A stretch of 52,904 bases of DNA from the IMG/VR virus record IMGVR_UViG_3300013123_000008, positions 1 to 52,904 of that record; one strand, written 5' to 3'. Under the pieces are notes generated by a model, which saw only the letters and a list, made by a program, of their open reading frames with translations, was not told the DNA's origin and made no database searches. Shown piece by piece: positions 35,037 through 43,672 of this stretch; within the stretch, counting starts at the first letter, position 1; each line of letters opens with the position of its first letter. This stretch comes from a virus. The position numbers were made by a program, and so were the translations under genes.

Positions 35037-35634
35037 ATTAAATAGACGTGTATTAGAACTTAGTATTAAATATAAACTTTCTCATCTAGGAAGTTGTTTA
35101 ACGTCATTACCAATTATATATAACATATATTTAACAAAAAAATTTGACGATAAGTTTGTATTATCAAACGGACATGCCGGTTTAGCTTTATATGTTGTAT
35201 TAGAATATTTTTATAATGTAAATGCAGAACAATTATTAATATTATACGGCATACACCCTGAACGTGATTTAAATAATCATATAGACGTTTCTACTGGTAG
35301 TTTAGGATTAGGTATTACAATTGCTACTGGGATTGCATTAACAAACCCAAATATTAAAGTATATTGCTTAATATCTGACGGTGAGAGTACTGAGGGTAGT
35401 GTATGGGAATCACTTAGATTCATAGATGAATTTAATATAACTAATATAGAAGTATACGTGAATATAAATGGTTGGTCTGCATATAAACAAATAGATATAA
35501 ATAAACTGGTTAATAGGCTTAAAACATTTTTACCCAGTATCCATATTGTATATACTAATACAGATGATATAATTCAGTTTGATACACCACTAGCTGCACA
35601 TTACACACCAGCTAATATTAATATGAGAATATAA
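35014..35634 (+). CDS. Transketolase N-terminal (thiamine diphosphate) subunit
   Basis: FVLSNGHAGLALYVVLEYF and STGSLGLGITIATGIAL are the conserved transketolase segments. SDGESTEGSVWESLRFIDEF, with Asn further on (YVNINGW), is the thiamine diphosphate and metal motif, here SDG rather than GDG. The half is 206 aa, shorter than bacterial split subunits. The C-terminal partner lies at 36325, after an intervening methyltransferase. Together they may move two-carbon units to make ketose phosphates, possibly substrate for the GmhA-like isomerase. Confidence 0.78.
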   Translation: MHVEVIHKLNRRVLELSIKYKLSHLGSCLTSLPIIYNIYLTKKFDDKFVLSNGHAGLALYVVLEYFYNVNAEQLLILYGIHPERDLNNHIDVSTGSLGLGITIATGIALTNPNIKVYCLISDGESTEGSVWESLRFIDEFNITNIEVYVNINGWSAYKQIDINKLVNRLKTFLPSIHIVYTNTDDIIQFDTPLAAHYTPANINMRI

Positions 35635-35636
35635 TA

Positions 35637-35909
35637 ATGAATACACGTCAATTAAAATGTAATAACGGACAAATTTATACACTTAATTTAGATACACCTG
35701 AATTAATAGAACATTTTAATAATCCTAGATGTTGTACTATACCCATATTAAACCAAATAAATAATAATTATTATAATAGATTTATAGATATTACTGATAA
35801 TATAATATTAGACTTAGGGGCAAATATAGGGTTGGTATCAATCTATATGTCTTCGTACGCAAATAAAATAATATCGATAGAACCAACCCCATCACATTTA
35901 ATATGTTAA
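35637..35909 (+). pseudogene. FkbM-type methyltransferase, 5' part (frameshifted)
   Basis: The 90-aa piece ends just after motif I (ILDLGANIGLVSIYMSS) and motif II (KIISIEPTPSH). It terminates at 35909 within the FkbM fold. The remaining motifs continue in another frame from 35903. If one T is restored in the run at 35897-35899, the joint reads EPTPSHFNMLKHIT, a normal FkbM sequence. Together the parts make about 229 aa, the usual size. Confidence 0.7.
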
Positions 35910-36322
35910 AACATATTACAAAAGATTTTCATAATATAGAATGTGTAAATTGTGCAATATCTGATATAAATGAAGTTACAAATTTTTATTTGTTAAGTGA
36001 TACGACTGAAAATTCATTATGTTCAGACAAAGGTGGTACTGCAATAAAAGTACAAACATATACCTTAAAAAATATTATTGATATGTTTAATTTGGAATTT
36101 ATAGATTTTGTTAAAATTGATATAGAAGGTTCCGAAATTAAATTTTTAAGTAATGAGAATATAGAATGTATGAATAAATATGTAAAGAAATTTTTTATAG
36201 AATTTCATACAACTAATAATATCAATTATATAGAATACAGAAATAAATATAATACGATTTTTTCTAATTTAGGATGGATAACAGAAAATGTGAATGAAGA
36301 TTCATTATACTGTCACAAATAA
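35903..36322 (+). pseudogene. FkbM-type methyltransferase, 3' part (frameshifted)
   Basis: The 139-aa piece carries IECVNCAISD, TYTLKNIIDMF and FVKIDIEGSEIKFL, the C-terminal FkbM motifs. It cannot bind SAM alone because motif I lies in the preceding frame. ATG 35903 overlaps the upstream stop (ATGTTAA), so re-initiation could make it, but the single-base homopolymer explanation is simpler. FkbM enzymes O-methylate sugars, fitting the locus. Confidence 0.7.
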
Positions 36323-36324
36323 AT

Positions 36325-36798
36325 ATGAGAAGAATATTTGTTAAATTTTTAGAAAATAGAATTAAAAGTGATAATTCAATTTTAGTTATATCTGCCGATT
36401 TGGGTTATGGCATGTTTGACTCAATACGAGATAAATACCCAACTAATTTTATAAATTGTGGTGCTTCAGAACAATTAATGATAGGGTTATGTATCGGTGC
36501 TGCGTATAGTGGGAAAAAACCAATTGCATATTCGATAACACCGTTTTTATTATATAGACCATTCGAACTAATTCGAAATTACATTAACAGAGAAAAATTA
36601 AATATTAAATTGGTTGGGGCAGGAAGAGACAAAGATTATCTAGATGATGGGTTTAGTCACTGGGCTGAAGATGATAGTATTATTATGAACTCATTTAAAA
36701 ATATAAAATCGTATTGGCCAGAGATTACAGATATTGACCGAACATTATCTTTAGTATTTGATTCATATGAACCATGCTATATTAATTTAAGGAGATAA
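36325..36798 (+). CDS. Transketolase C-terminal (pyrimidine-binding) subunit
   Basis: LVISADLGYGMFDSIRDKYP, FINCGASEQLMIGLCIGAAY and KPIAYSITPFLLYRPFELI match the pyrimidine domain of transketolase-like enzymes; the Glu of GASEQ is the catalytic residue that activates thiamine. At 157 aa it lacks the third transketolase domain. It pairs logically with the 35014 subunit, giving a minimal two-domain enzyme. Confidence 0.78.
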   Translation: MRRIFVKFLENRIKSDNSILVISADLGYGMFDSIRDKYPTNFINCGASEQLMIGLCIGAAYSGKKPIAYSITPFLLYRPFELIRNYINREKLNIKLVGAGRDKDYLDDGFSHWAEDDSIIMNSFKNIKSYWPEITDIDRTLSLVFDSYEPCYINLRR

Positions 36799-36800
36799 TA

Positions 36801-37400
36801 TTGGGTAATCCACTAAACAAATTAGATTTACAATTATTATGCGATAAATATAATATTCAAGTATATGTAGAAACAGGTACTGGCGAAGGTAATAGTTTAA
36901 TTTCTGCATTAAAATTAAATAGAATTAATAAATTTTATACTATTGATTTAGATACAGATATATTAAAATCTACATCTAATAAAATAGGAAATTTACATAA
37001 TATAATTTATATAAATGATAATTCTATAAATGCATTAAATACAATTTTATTAGAATTAAAAAACGTATCTAATATATTATTTTTTTTAGATGCGCATTTC
37101 CCATTTGCAGATTTTAAAAAAATATCATATGAAGAGTCAATAACCAAGTATCATAATTATGCTACTCCATTAAAAAATGAATTAGAGTTAATTTATGAAT
37201 TTAGACACAATAATAATGATCTTATAATCTTAGATGATTTGAGAATTTATAAAGATGATAATTTTTCAGATGGAAATTGGGAAAACAGAATTAAATATAA
37301 TATTGGAAATGAACAATTTATATATAATATTTTTTCAGATAGAATTATAACGGAATATTATACCGAACAGGGATTTATTTTAATAGAACCTAAGATATGA
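36801..37400 (+). CDS. Probable class I methyltransferase
   Basis: VYVETGTGEGNSLISALKL resembles SAM motif I (E/DxGxGxG), KFYTIDLDTDIL motif II, and ILFFLDAHFPFADF motif IV; a later LIILDDLRIYKDD pairs an acidic metal site, as in TylF-type or methyltransferase 24 proteins. The start is TTG 36801, after AGGAGATAA. 199 aa. Substrate unknown, probably a sugar. Confidence 0.62.
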   Translation: MGNPLNKLDLQLLCDKYNIQVYVETGTGEGNSLISALKLNRINKFYTIDLDTDILKSTSNKIGNLHNIIYINDNSINALNTILLELKNVSNILFFLDAHFPFADFKKISYEESITKYHNYATPLKNELELIYEFRHNNNDLIILDDLRIYKDDNFSDGNWENRIKYNIGNEQFIYNIFSDRIITEYYTEQGFILIEPKI

Positions 37401-38161
37401 AAGATATAGTATTTTGCACACATGTATCTGATCATTTGTATAATACAATTGGTGCAAATAAATTTGTAAAATCTGCAAGATTTTTTCATCCAGAAATAGA
37501 TTTAGTTGTATTTGATAATAAAATATTAATTCCGTTAATGCAGAATGATAATAGAATTAACTGGAACAATATACACCCCATAGTATCTCGTACACTAGCT
37601 AATCAATATAAAACAGTAATTCATTTTGATGCAGATTCAATGTTAACTGGTAAATTAACTGAATTATTAGATGCAATTAAACAATATGACGTAGTAGGTG
37701 TTAGAAATAATAATGATTTTCAAAAAGCAGGAAAAGATTCACCTATATCTTGCCACGGTGTACCATATAACAAATATTTAAATGCTGGATTAGTTGCTGT
37801 ATCTAACCCTGGATTTTATGAAGATTGGATTAAATTAAATTTTGAAAAATCTGATTTTCTTCCGTTCGGTGAAAATGATGTATTGAATATGTTAATTTAT
37901 AATTCTGATATATATAGCAGTTTTATTATAGACGATATTGATTCTAAAGTTCATTATGGTGTATCAGGTTTATACGGAAATAATACACATTGGGATTCAT
38001 GGAAAGATATAACTATAGACAATAATAATTTAATACTTAACAACAAAATAGTTAAAGTATTACATCACGCTGGTGGTTTTAATTCTAATAAGTTAAATTT
38101 TGATATGTTTTCAAACGAGGTTAAAACTAGGTTAACCGAAATATATGAATGTAATAATTGA
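37397..38161 (+). CDS. Glycosyltransferase, GT-A (GT8-like)
   Basis: IVFCTHVSDHLYNTIGANKF starts the fold. YKTVIHFDADSMLTGKLTEL carries the DxD donor-metal motif in the GT8 style, and KYLNAGLVAVSNPGFYEDW plus FLPFGENDVLN match the downstream GT8-like blocks (NAG..., xxDQ/NDVLN). KVLHHAGG near the end supplies the third metal His. 254 aa. Confidence 0.74.
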   Translation: MKDIVFCTHVSDHLYNTIGANKFVKSARFFHPEIDLVVFDNKILIPLMQNDNRINWNNIHPIVSRTLANQYKTVIHFDADSMLTGKLTELLDAIKQYDVVGVRNNNDFQKAGKDSPISCHGVPYNKYLNAGLVAVSNPGFYEDWIKLNFEKSDFLPFGENDVLNMLIYNSDIYSSFIIDDIDSKVHYGVSGLYGNNTHWDSWKDITIDNNNLILNNKIVKVLHHAGGFNSNKLNFDMFSNEVKTRLTEIYECNN

Positions 38162-38819
38162 CCAACCATTTGGTATTGGAGATATATTATTTCTTTCACC
38201 ATTAGTAAAATATTTGAATTTTAAAAATACAATTTGGCCGGTGGTTGATCATTATATTTGGATTAAAGATTATATTAAAATTAAGAATTTAAACTTTATA
38301 GAAATGTCAAAACATAATAATACTAAAAATTTTATTAATATTCCATTTAAAGATGCGTGGCTAATTAATAGATATGCATCTGATTGTATGATAGCTAAGT
38401 ATATGTTATTTAAAGATGTCGATTTTAATATATGGAAGACATTATCTTTCGATAGAAATTTAGAAAAAGAAAACAAATTAAAATCTTATTTAGGTATTAA
38501 TTATGATATACCATATATATTTATTAATAATAATTTTGCATCTCGTGAATATAATTATCAAATCGATATTAAAGTAAAAGATAATATTAATATTGTAAAA
38601 TTAGAATATATTGAGGGGTATACTTTATTAGATTGGTGTGGTATTATAGAAAATGCGATTGAAATACACACAGTATCAACTGCGTTATTCTTTATGATTG
38701 AATATTTAACTTTAAAAACTAATAAATTACACTTATATCCTAGAAAACCATTAGATACAGATTTTAGTTCGATTTATAGTTTAATACAAAATAATAATAA
38801 ATGGATATATCATGAGTAA
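38145..38819 (+). CDS. GT9-like (heptosyltransferase-fold) protein
   Basis: The N-terminus VIIDQPFGIGDILFLSPLVK matches the GxGDxLxxxP start of GT9 heptosyltransferases. The C-terminal DWCGIIENAIEIHTVSTALFF resembles the part where GT9 enzymes read (D/S)-G-x-x-H-L-A. At 224 aa it is short and low-complexity in the middle, so it could be reduced or inactive. If functional it suggests ADP-heptose-like donors, fitting the GmhA-like isomerase. Overlaps the previous gene by 17 nt. Confidence 0.55.
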   Translation: MNVIIDQPFGIGDILFLSPLVKYLNFKNTIWPVVDHYIWIKDYIKIKNLNFIEMSKHNNTKNFINIPFKDAWLINRYASDCMIAKYMLFKDVDFNIWKTLSFDRNLEKENKLKSYLGINYDIPYIFINNNFASREYNYQIDIKVKDNINIVKLEYIEGYTLLDWCGIIENAIEIHTVSTALFFMIEYLTLKTNKLHLYPRKPLDTDFSSIYSLIQNNNKWIYHE

Positions 38820-39519
38820 ACTGAAAGTATTTCTTAGACAAAATAATACATCTAATTTATCAAAACACAGTATAAGACCTCGATGGTTCTCATATGAAGC
38901 ATGTTATAAATCTATAAAAAAATCTAATGATATAGAATTGACAGTATTAATAGATGGTACTGAAGCAAATCATCATTTTAAATTTAATAATGATAAAATA
39001 ATAGAACTTACAGGTGGTAGTGATGCCGCAAGTTTATTAAAGGCGTTTGAATATATAAAATCACTTAATTTAGATGATAATGATATTGTATATTTAGTAG
39101 AAGATGATTATCTACACGCGCCCGGGTGGGATAAAATATTATTAGAAGTATTAGACGACATAAATGGAATTGATTATGCAACATTATACGATCACAATGA
39201 CAAATACACATTTGATATGTATAGATCATTGCAATCTTCTGTATTCTATACCAAATCTACACATTGGAGAAGTACACCTTCAACATGTAATACATACGCA
39301 GGCAAATGGAAAACATTTAAAAAACACTGGGATGATTATCATATAAAATGGTGCATGCCACAATATACTCATGGTGGATATGACCATACTAAATTTTTAA
39401 AATTATGGGAAAATGGGTCAAATTTAGTATCAAGTATTCCCGGGTATAGTACTCACTGCCATATACCGTTTTTGTCTCCGATAATAGATTGGGAAAAAAT
39501 TAATGATTTATTTATATAG
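38812..39519 (+). CDS. Probable GT-A glycosyltransferase
   Basis: The segment DIVYLVEDDYLHAPGWDKIL resembles a DxD-bearing strand (EDD) of GT-A folds, preceded by LTGGSDAASLLKAFEYIKS, a donor-binding loop arrangement. C-terminal WCMPQYTHGGYDHTKFLKLW could carry the acceptor base. 235 aa. I recall similar unassigned sugar-transferase-like proteins next to GT2 genes in phages. Overlap of 8 nt with the upstream gene. Confidence 0.6.
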   Translation: MSKLKVFLRQNNTSNLSKHSIRPRWFSYEACYKSIKKSNDIELTVLIDGTEANHHFKFNNDKIIELTGGSDAASLLKAFEYIKSLNLDDNDIVYLVEDDYLHAPGWDKILLEVLDDINGIDYATLYDHNDKYTFDMYRSLQSSVFYTKSTHWRSTPSTCNTYAGKWKTFKKHWDDYHIKWCMPQYTHGGYDHTKFLKLWENGSNLVSSIPGYSTHCHIPFLSPIIDWEKINDLFI

Positions 39520-39525
39520 ATTGTT

Positions 39526-40269
39526 ATGTTATTAGCAACTTTAAACCATAATTTACCAGATTTAACTGATAATTTAGTTAATCAGTTATCTAAAGATCTA
39601 TTATTTTCTGAATGTGAATTAATGGTAGTAGATAACGGTTCTACAGAACCGTATGCTAAATCTACTACACATAAATTAAGTGAAAATGTATTTTTTGGTG
39701 GTGGAATTAATACTGTACTAGAATATTTTTTAACCACTACACATGATTATCTATATTTCTTAAATAATGATTTAATATTTCATGGACCTAGTTTTTTAAC
39801 TACTTCCTTAAAAGAAGCAATAAATAGTAACGCATCAGTTTATTCACCTTCTATTATAAATGCTGAACCATCCCAATGCCATTGGAAACAAATGTGGAAT
39901 TGGGGTCATGAATTACGGAATGTAAAATGGATAGATTTTCAAAGTCCGTTGCTTAGAAGAGATGTATTGGAATTAATAGTTCAATACCCTTCAGAATTAA
40001 TATATGGGTGGGGTATAGATTTCTATACAGGGTGTATAACTGAAACACATAATTTAAAAACTGTAGTTTCAGATACAAACACTATATGTCATTTAAATTC
40101 ACAAACATTTAAGCAAAACAAAATTAATATTGGAACAAAACAGTTTTGTTCAAACGCAGAATATGCAATGCTTAATTATTTTTCAAATTCAACATTTCAA
40201 GATTTATATTTTTATTTAAGAAAATATGGAGAAACATATGGCAGAAATAACATATTGTATACCAAGTAA
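39526..40269 (+). CDS. Glycosyltransferase family 2-like
   Basis: LLATLNHNLPDLTDNLVNQL, CELMVVDNGSTEPY and YLYFLNNDLIFHGPSFL are the first strand, base-binding loop and acidic metal motif (NND) of GT2 enzymes of the rhamnosyltransferase type. LIYGWGIDFYTG is the later Asp region. 247 aa. The ATG at 39526 has only a weak ribosome site. It overlaps the next gene. Confidence 0.75.
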   Translation: MLLATLNHNLPDLTDNLVNQLSKDLLFSECELMVVDNGSTEPYAKSTTHKLSENVFFGGGINTVLEYFLTTTHDYLYFLNNDLIFHGPSFLTTSLKEAINSNASVYSPSIINAEPSQCHWKQMWNWGHELRNVKWIDFQSPLLRRDVLELIVQYPSELIYGWGIDFYTGCITETHNLKTVVSDTNTICHLNSQTFKQNKINIGTKQFCSNAEYAMLNYFSNSTFQDLYFYLRKYGETYGRNNILYTK

Positions 40270-41389
40270 GAATAATTTAAGATATTTAAAACAGTGTATT
40301 GCTTCTATTAAAGAAAATAGTACAAAAGAATATTCAATTATTGTTTATATTGATTCTGATACAGATGGTACAGAAACATGGTTACTTCAAAATAATATAC
40401 GATATATTAAAAATCCCGAATCTGAACCTAAGGGAATTGCATACGCATTTAATAGATGTGTAGAAAAAAGTATTACTCCAATTGTGTGTATATTTCATGC
40501 TGATATGTATATGGCAAAAGGATTTGATGTTGGCATATTAGACATAATTAAACCTGGAAAAGTAGTTAGTGCCACGCGAATAGAACCACCATTACACCCA
40601 GAAGGTAAAGAAAAAATAATTAAAAATTTTGGAATGTACCCTGAAGATTTTAAAAAAAATGAATTTGATAATTATGTTAAAGAATTATGTAAGTCGTCAT
40701 CATCAAATATAACACATGGAATATTTGCGCCATGGGCCATATATAAAGATGATATAATTAAAATAGGAATGCATGACGAAACATTTAATACATATTATGA
40801 AGACAGTGATATATTTAATAGATTTATATTAGAAGGATATGAATGTATTCAGACCTGGGTTTCATATGTATATCATTTAACGTGTAGAGGTGGTCAATTT
40901 AAAGATGGAATAGATAAAATCACTACTGACCCTGAATTTCATAGAAGAAAATTAAACTCAGGTAGAAATTATATTAGAAAATGGGGTTCGTGGATTAAAA
41001 ATGATGAATTTCAACACCCTATAATTATTCCTAAATATGATATAGGTATAGTTGTTAAAAATTGTAATCCATCAATACTGGCAGAATTGGAAATATGGTG
41101 TAACAACATATATATTGATGATCCTGTATTACGTACTAATTATATTCAGTCTGAACAACCTAACACACCATATAATTTAAGTGAGCGGGTATTATTGGGA
41201 ACTGATATAATTACAAATGATATAATTGTAGGATTTGATGCTCTATATTTAAATAAAGAAAATCATAAATTTATTCAATTGTTACAGGAAATTTTACAAG
41301 ATACGGGTGAAATTGGTGATATGGAATGGAATATATTTAAATTAAAAATACGTAAATTACGTAACGAATTAAACAAGGAAATTTTATGA
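40238..41389 (+). CDS. Glycosyltransferase family 2
   Basis: AEITYCIPSKNNLRYLKQCI, IIVYIDSDTDGTETWLL, CIFHADMYMAKGFD and FNTYYEDSDIFNRFILEGYE are the GT2 start, base-binding loop, metal motif and catalytic ED pair. At about 383 aa it has an extra C-terminal region (residues 270-380) with IGIVVKNCNPSILAEL, perhaps a second substrate or oligomer domain. I chose ATG 40238, which follows GGAG by 6 nt, over ATG 40226. Last glycosyltransferase of the locus. Confidence 0.82.
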   Translation: MAEITYCIPSKNNLRYLKQCIASIKENSTKEYSIIVYIDSDTDGTETWLLQNNIRYIKNPESEPKGIAYAFNRCVEKSITPIVCIFHADMYMAKGFDVGILDIIKPGKVVSATRIEPPLHPEGKEKIIKNFGMYPEDFKKNEFDNYVKELCKSSSSNITHGIFAPWAIYKDDIIKIGMHDETFNTYYEDSDIFNRFILEGYECIQTWVSYVYHLTCRGGQFKDGIDKITTDPEFHRRKLNSGRNYIRKWGSWIKNDEFQHPIIIPKYDIGIVVKNCNPSILAELEIWCNNIYIDDPVLRTNYIQSEQPNTPYNLSERVLLGTDIITNDIIVGFDALYLNKENHKFIQLLQEILQDTGEIGDMEWNIFKLKIRKLRNELNKEIL

Positions 41390-42201
41390 CAACTATTAAT
41401 ATGTTAAAATTGGCTGCTATAATTATTGTAGTAACTACTATTGGTTATTTTATTAATGATTATGTTTCAACTAAAAATGAATTAGAAAAAATTAAAGTTG
41501 AAAATGTAATTAAAGATCAAAATACCAGGTGGTATAAAGATAGTTTACAAATGAAAGCTAGAATTATACAAAATTATTCAATAGCAGTTGGTAATTTAAA
41601 TACTCAGCTAAAAGATTCTAAAACTGAATATAGAATATTACAATCAAAATATAAAATAATATTTGATTCTCTTAATGTCCTAAATGGTTCAGTTCGGGTT
41701 GAATTTATGGATTCTTCTCATTTAACAATATACTTTAAAGGAGATAAAAAGAAAATTCACTATGACGGAAATGTAATCTATAATATAGATAATAGAAGTG
41801 CAGTACATTCCATTACAATTAATGTCGACCCTACGGAAATTCAAAGTTTTATATTTGCAGATAGTTTAGGTAAAATTAGAAATACTGTATTTGCTGATAG
41901 TGTATTAATTGATAGTGCATACACAATAATAGACGAAAGTGTTTATAAATTAATAACAGGAAAAGTTAAACCTGGAGAAAATCCAACATCACTTACTACC
42001 TATGACGGAATATGGTCTAAAATTAAGTTTGGTGGGTCACTATTAATAGGAAAAGATTTAACTCAGTTTAATGTAATAAGTGGATTCACACTAAATAATT
42101 ATATTATGTTATTAGGTAAATATGATTTATTTAATAAAGGAATAACTGTAGAATTATTTTATATGACAGATTTTTATCATACTTATAAATTAGTATTTTA
42201 A
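41386..42201 (+). CDS. Membrane-anchored protein with coiled coil
   Basis: Residues about 5-24 (MLKLAAIIIVVTTIGYFIN) form one membrane helix. Residues 30-100 are heptad-like coiled coil (ELEKIKVENVIK, LKDSKTEYRILQSKYKIIF). The rest is beta-rich, with an OmpA- or autotransporter-like ending (INGFTLNNYIMLL-type strands). It could be an inner-membrane spanin, an envelope protein or a tail-associated factor. 271 aa; overlaps the last glycosyltransferase by 4 nt. The family is not recognised. Confidence 0.65.
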   Translation: MTTINMLKLAAIIIVVTTIGYFINDYVSTKNELEKIKVENVIKDQNTRWYKDSLQMKARIIQNYSIAVGNLNTQLKDSKTEYRILQSKYKIIFDSLNVLNGSVRVEFMDSSHLTIYFKGDKKKIHYDGNVIYNIDNRSAVHSITINVDPTEIQSFIFADSLGKIRNTVFADSVLIDSAYTIIDESVYKLITGKVKPGENPTSLTTYDGIWSKIKFGGSLLIGKDLTQFNVISGFTLNNYIMLLGKYDLFNKGITVELFYMTDFYHTYKLVF

Positions 42202-42206
42202 ACAAT

Positions 42207-42683
42207 ATGAAAAAAGAATTAGAACAAAACTTATATAATAAATATCCTAAAATATTTAGACAGACAAATTTAAGCCCAGAAGAAACGTCAATGTGTTGGG
42301 GATTTACATGTGGGGATGGTTGGTACAAAATAATAGATACCCTATGTGAAAGATTACAATATGATATAGATCATAACTTTGAGCCTCAACTAGAAGCTGT
42401 ACAGGTGAAAGAAAAGTTTGGTACACTAAGATTCTATGTTAATAGTTCTACTGATACTCAAGATATAATTATTGCAACTGCAGAATCATTATCTAGATAT
42501 ACGTGTGAAGATTGTGGATTGTTAAGTGAACCAAATAGTAATGATGTAAGACATTGGGGTGGATATTATATTAGACACATATGTAGAAAATGTCATTACA
42601 AAAGAGTTATAAAATTGAAGTTTAATAGTTTTAAATATTTTTTAAAAAAATGGTTTAAAAGGTTATTTAGTAATATATATTAG
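42207..42683 (+). CDS. Phage zinc-finger protein of unknown role
   Basis: A common phage/prophage family by pattern: YPKIFRQ...CGDGWYKIIDTLCERLQ...VQVKEKFGTLRFYV. It is followed by a four-Cys zinc site, CEDCG and CRKC. At 158 aa it has a basic hydrophobic tail (LKFNSFKYFLKKWFKRLF) not usual for the family. Starts 5 nt after the previous stop. Confidence 0.72.
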   Translation: MKKELEQNLYNKYPKIFRQTNLSPEETSMCWGFTCGDGWYKIIDTLCERLQYDIDHNFEPQLEAVQVKEKFGTLRFYVNSSTDTQDIIIATAESLSRYTCEDCGLLSEPNSNDVRHWGGYYIRHICRKCHYKRVIKLKFNSFKYFLKKWFKRLFSNIY

Positions 42684-42769
42684 TATGTTAGTCGACGGCA
42701 CATAATTATAGCCGTTGAATTGTTAATAGCAATAATTCGATTAGCATGAACTCTTAATAGGAGAATACA
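42684..42769 (+). other. Intergenic leader with two small hairpins
   Basis: ACGGC and GCCGT (about 42695-42714) form one short stem. GAATT and AATTC (about 42718-42740) form a second. An AGGAG ribosome site follows at about 42760. It may be a mRNA leader controlling the zinc-ribbon gene; no known riboswitch class is recognised. Confidence 0.35.
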
Positions 42770-43549
42770 ATGATTACTTCCAATAATATCCCATACGTGT
42801 GGTTAAATACTTATCAACCTATATTAAACCCTTCGGTTAATTTATTAATTCATAATAACCAACTTAAGCAATATCCTAATAATACTTTTTATTTAAAAGA
42901 TAAAACTGAATTTTCAATAATGTTTACTAATTCAAATCAATGTAAGATTGCATGTGAATTAAGTTTCAATGGAAAATCTCAATCTAATCGATTAGTATTA
43001 TTACCTAATTCTACTGTAAAGCTGGATAGATATTTAGATGATAATAAAAAGTTCGTTTTTGATATTTATCAAGTTGATAACAATGAAGTTGTAAAAACTA
43101 TTATCAAAGATAATGGAACTTTAAGAATTAGATTTTTTTCAGAAAATGTACTGACCTTTGTATCAAGTTCAATGCCTAGATATACATACTTAAATAATAC
43201 CTTTGATGAAATGAATTCTCGATGTGATTTATATACCCAGTGTTGTTCTTCAAATACATTGAGTACTGGAAACTCTAATAGTAGAAGTACAATTAAAACT
43301 AATTCATCTCAAATCGAAACAGGAAGAATTGCTATTGGCTCTGAGTCTAACCAATTATTTGATACTGATTATTCTACTTATAATACAGTACCATATGGAT
43401 CTATAGATTTTAATTTATTACCTGTAAATAAAGAACCTAAACCTGAATCTAAAAATGTAGTTTTTAATTCAAGAGTTTATTGTACTGGTTGTGGAAAACG
43501 ATTAAAATCTAGTTGGGCATATTGTCCTCAATGTGGTCAGAAAAACTGA
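42770..43549 (+). CDS. C-terminal zinc-ribbon protein of a viral family
   Basis: Residues 1-120 form a beta-rich domain including CELSFNGKSQSNRLVLLPNS, then KLDRYLDDNKKFVFDIYQV. GRIAIGSESNQLF occurs in the middle, and YCTGCGKRLKSSWAYCPQCG forms a zinc ribbon at the end. This order (LxPGxxxxLDRYxDxxKFxF-type core, TGRIxxGSxSxQxF linker, terminal ribbon) is one I recall from uncharacterised viral proteins. AGGAG lies 6 nt before the ATG. The stop codon sits inside an 8-bp tandem repeat. Confidence 0.72.
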   Translation: MITSNNIPYVWLNTYQPILNPSVNLLIHNNQLKQYPNNTFYLKDKTEFSIMFTNSNQCKIACELSFNGKSQSNRLVLLPNSTVKLDRYLDDNKKFVFDIYQVDNNEVVKTIIKDNGTLRIRFFSENVLTFVSSSMPRYTYLNNTFDEMNSRCDLYTQCCSSNTLSTGNSNSRSTIKTNSSQIETGRIAIGSESNQLFDTDYSTYNTVPYGSIDFNLLPVNKEPKPESKNVVFNSRVYCTGCGKRLKSSWAYCPQCGQKN

Positions 43550-43570
43550 TAAACTGATAAACTGATAAAC
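43543..43570 (+). repeat. 8-bp tandem repeat (3.5 copies)
   Basis: AAACTGAT is repeated three times (43543-43566) plus AAAC. The zinc-ribbon gene's TGA stop lies in the first copy and further TGA triplets lie in the others. Confidence 0.95.
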
Positions 43571-43575
43571 CAGTA

Positions 43576-43605
43576 ATAACCTAGAAATTCTCTAGGTTAT
43601 TTTTA
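43576..43605 (+). terminator. Rho-independent terminator
   Basis: ATAACCTAGA (43576-43585) pairs perfectly with TCTAGGTTAT (43591-43600) across a 5-nt loop, followed by TTTTATATTC. It ends the long sugar/zinc-ribbon transcription unit. Confidence 0.85.
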
Positions 43606-43609
43606 TATT

Positions 43610-43648
43610 CTATGTATTTTATAGGATATTTTAGTTATATTTATTATA
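43610..43648 (+). promoter_or_regulatory. Family-A promoter-like element before the RNA ligase
   Basis: CTATGTA (43610-43616), 18 nt, TTATATTTATTATA (43635-43648), directly after a terminator and 25 nt before the RNA ligase ATG. Box sequence and spacing match 52158-52196 exactly except within the A/T box. Position after a terminator makes promoter function likely. Confidence 0.65.
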
Positions 43649-43672
43649 CAAATTAAAATAAAGATTACTATA

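Noticed and set aside
35897-35909. Programmed frameshift in the FkbM gene
   Set aside because: No X XXY YYZ slippery heptamer or following pseudoknot is present; a lost T in a run explains it more simply.
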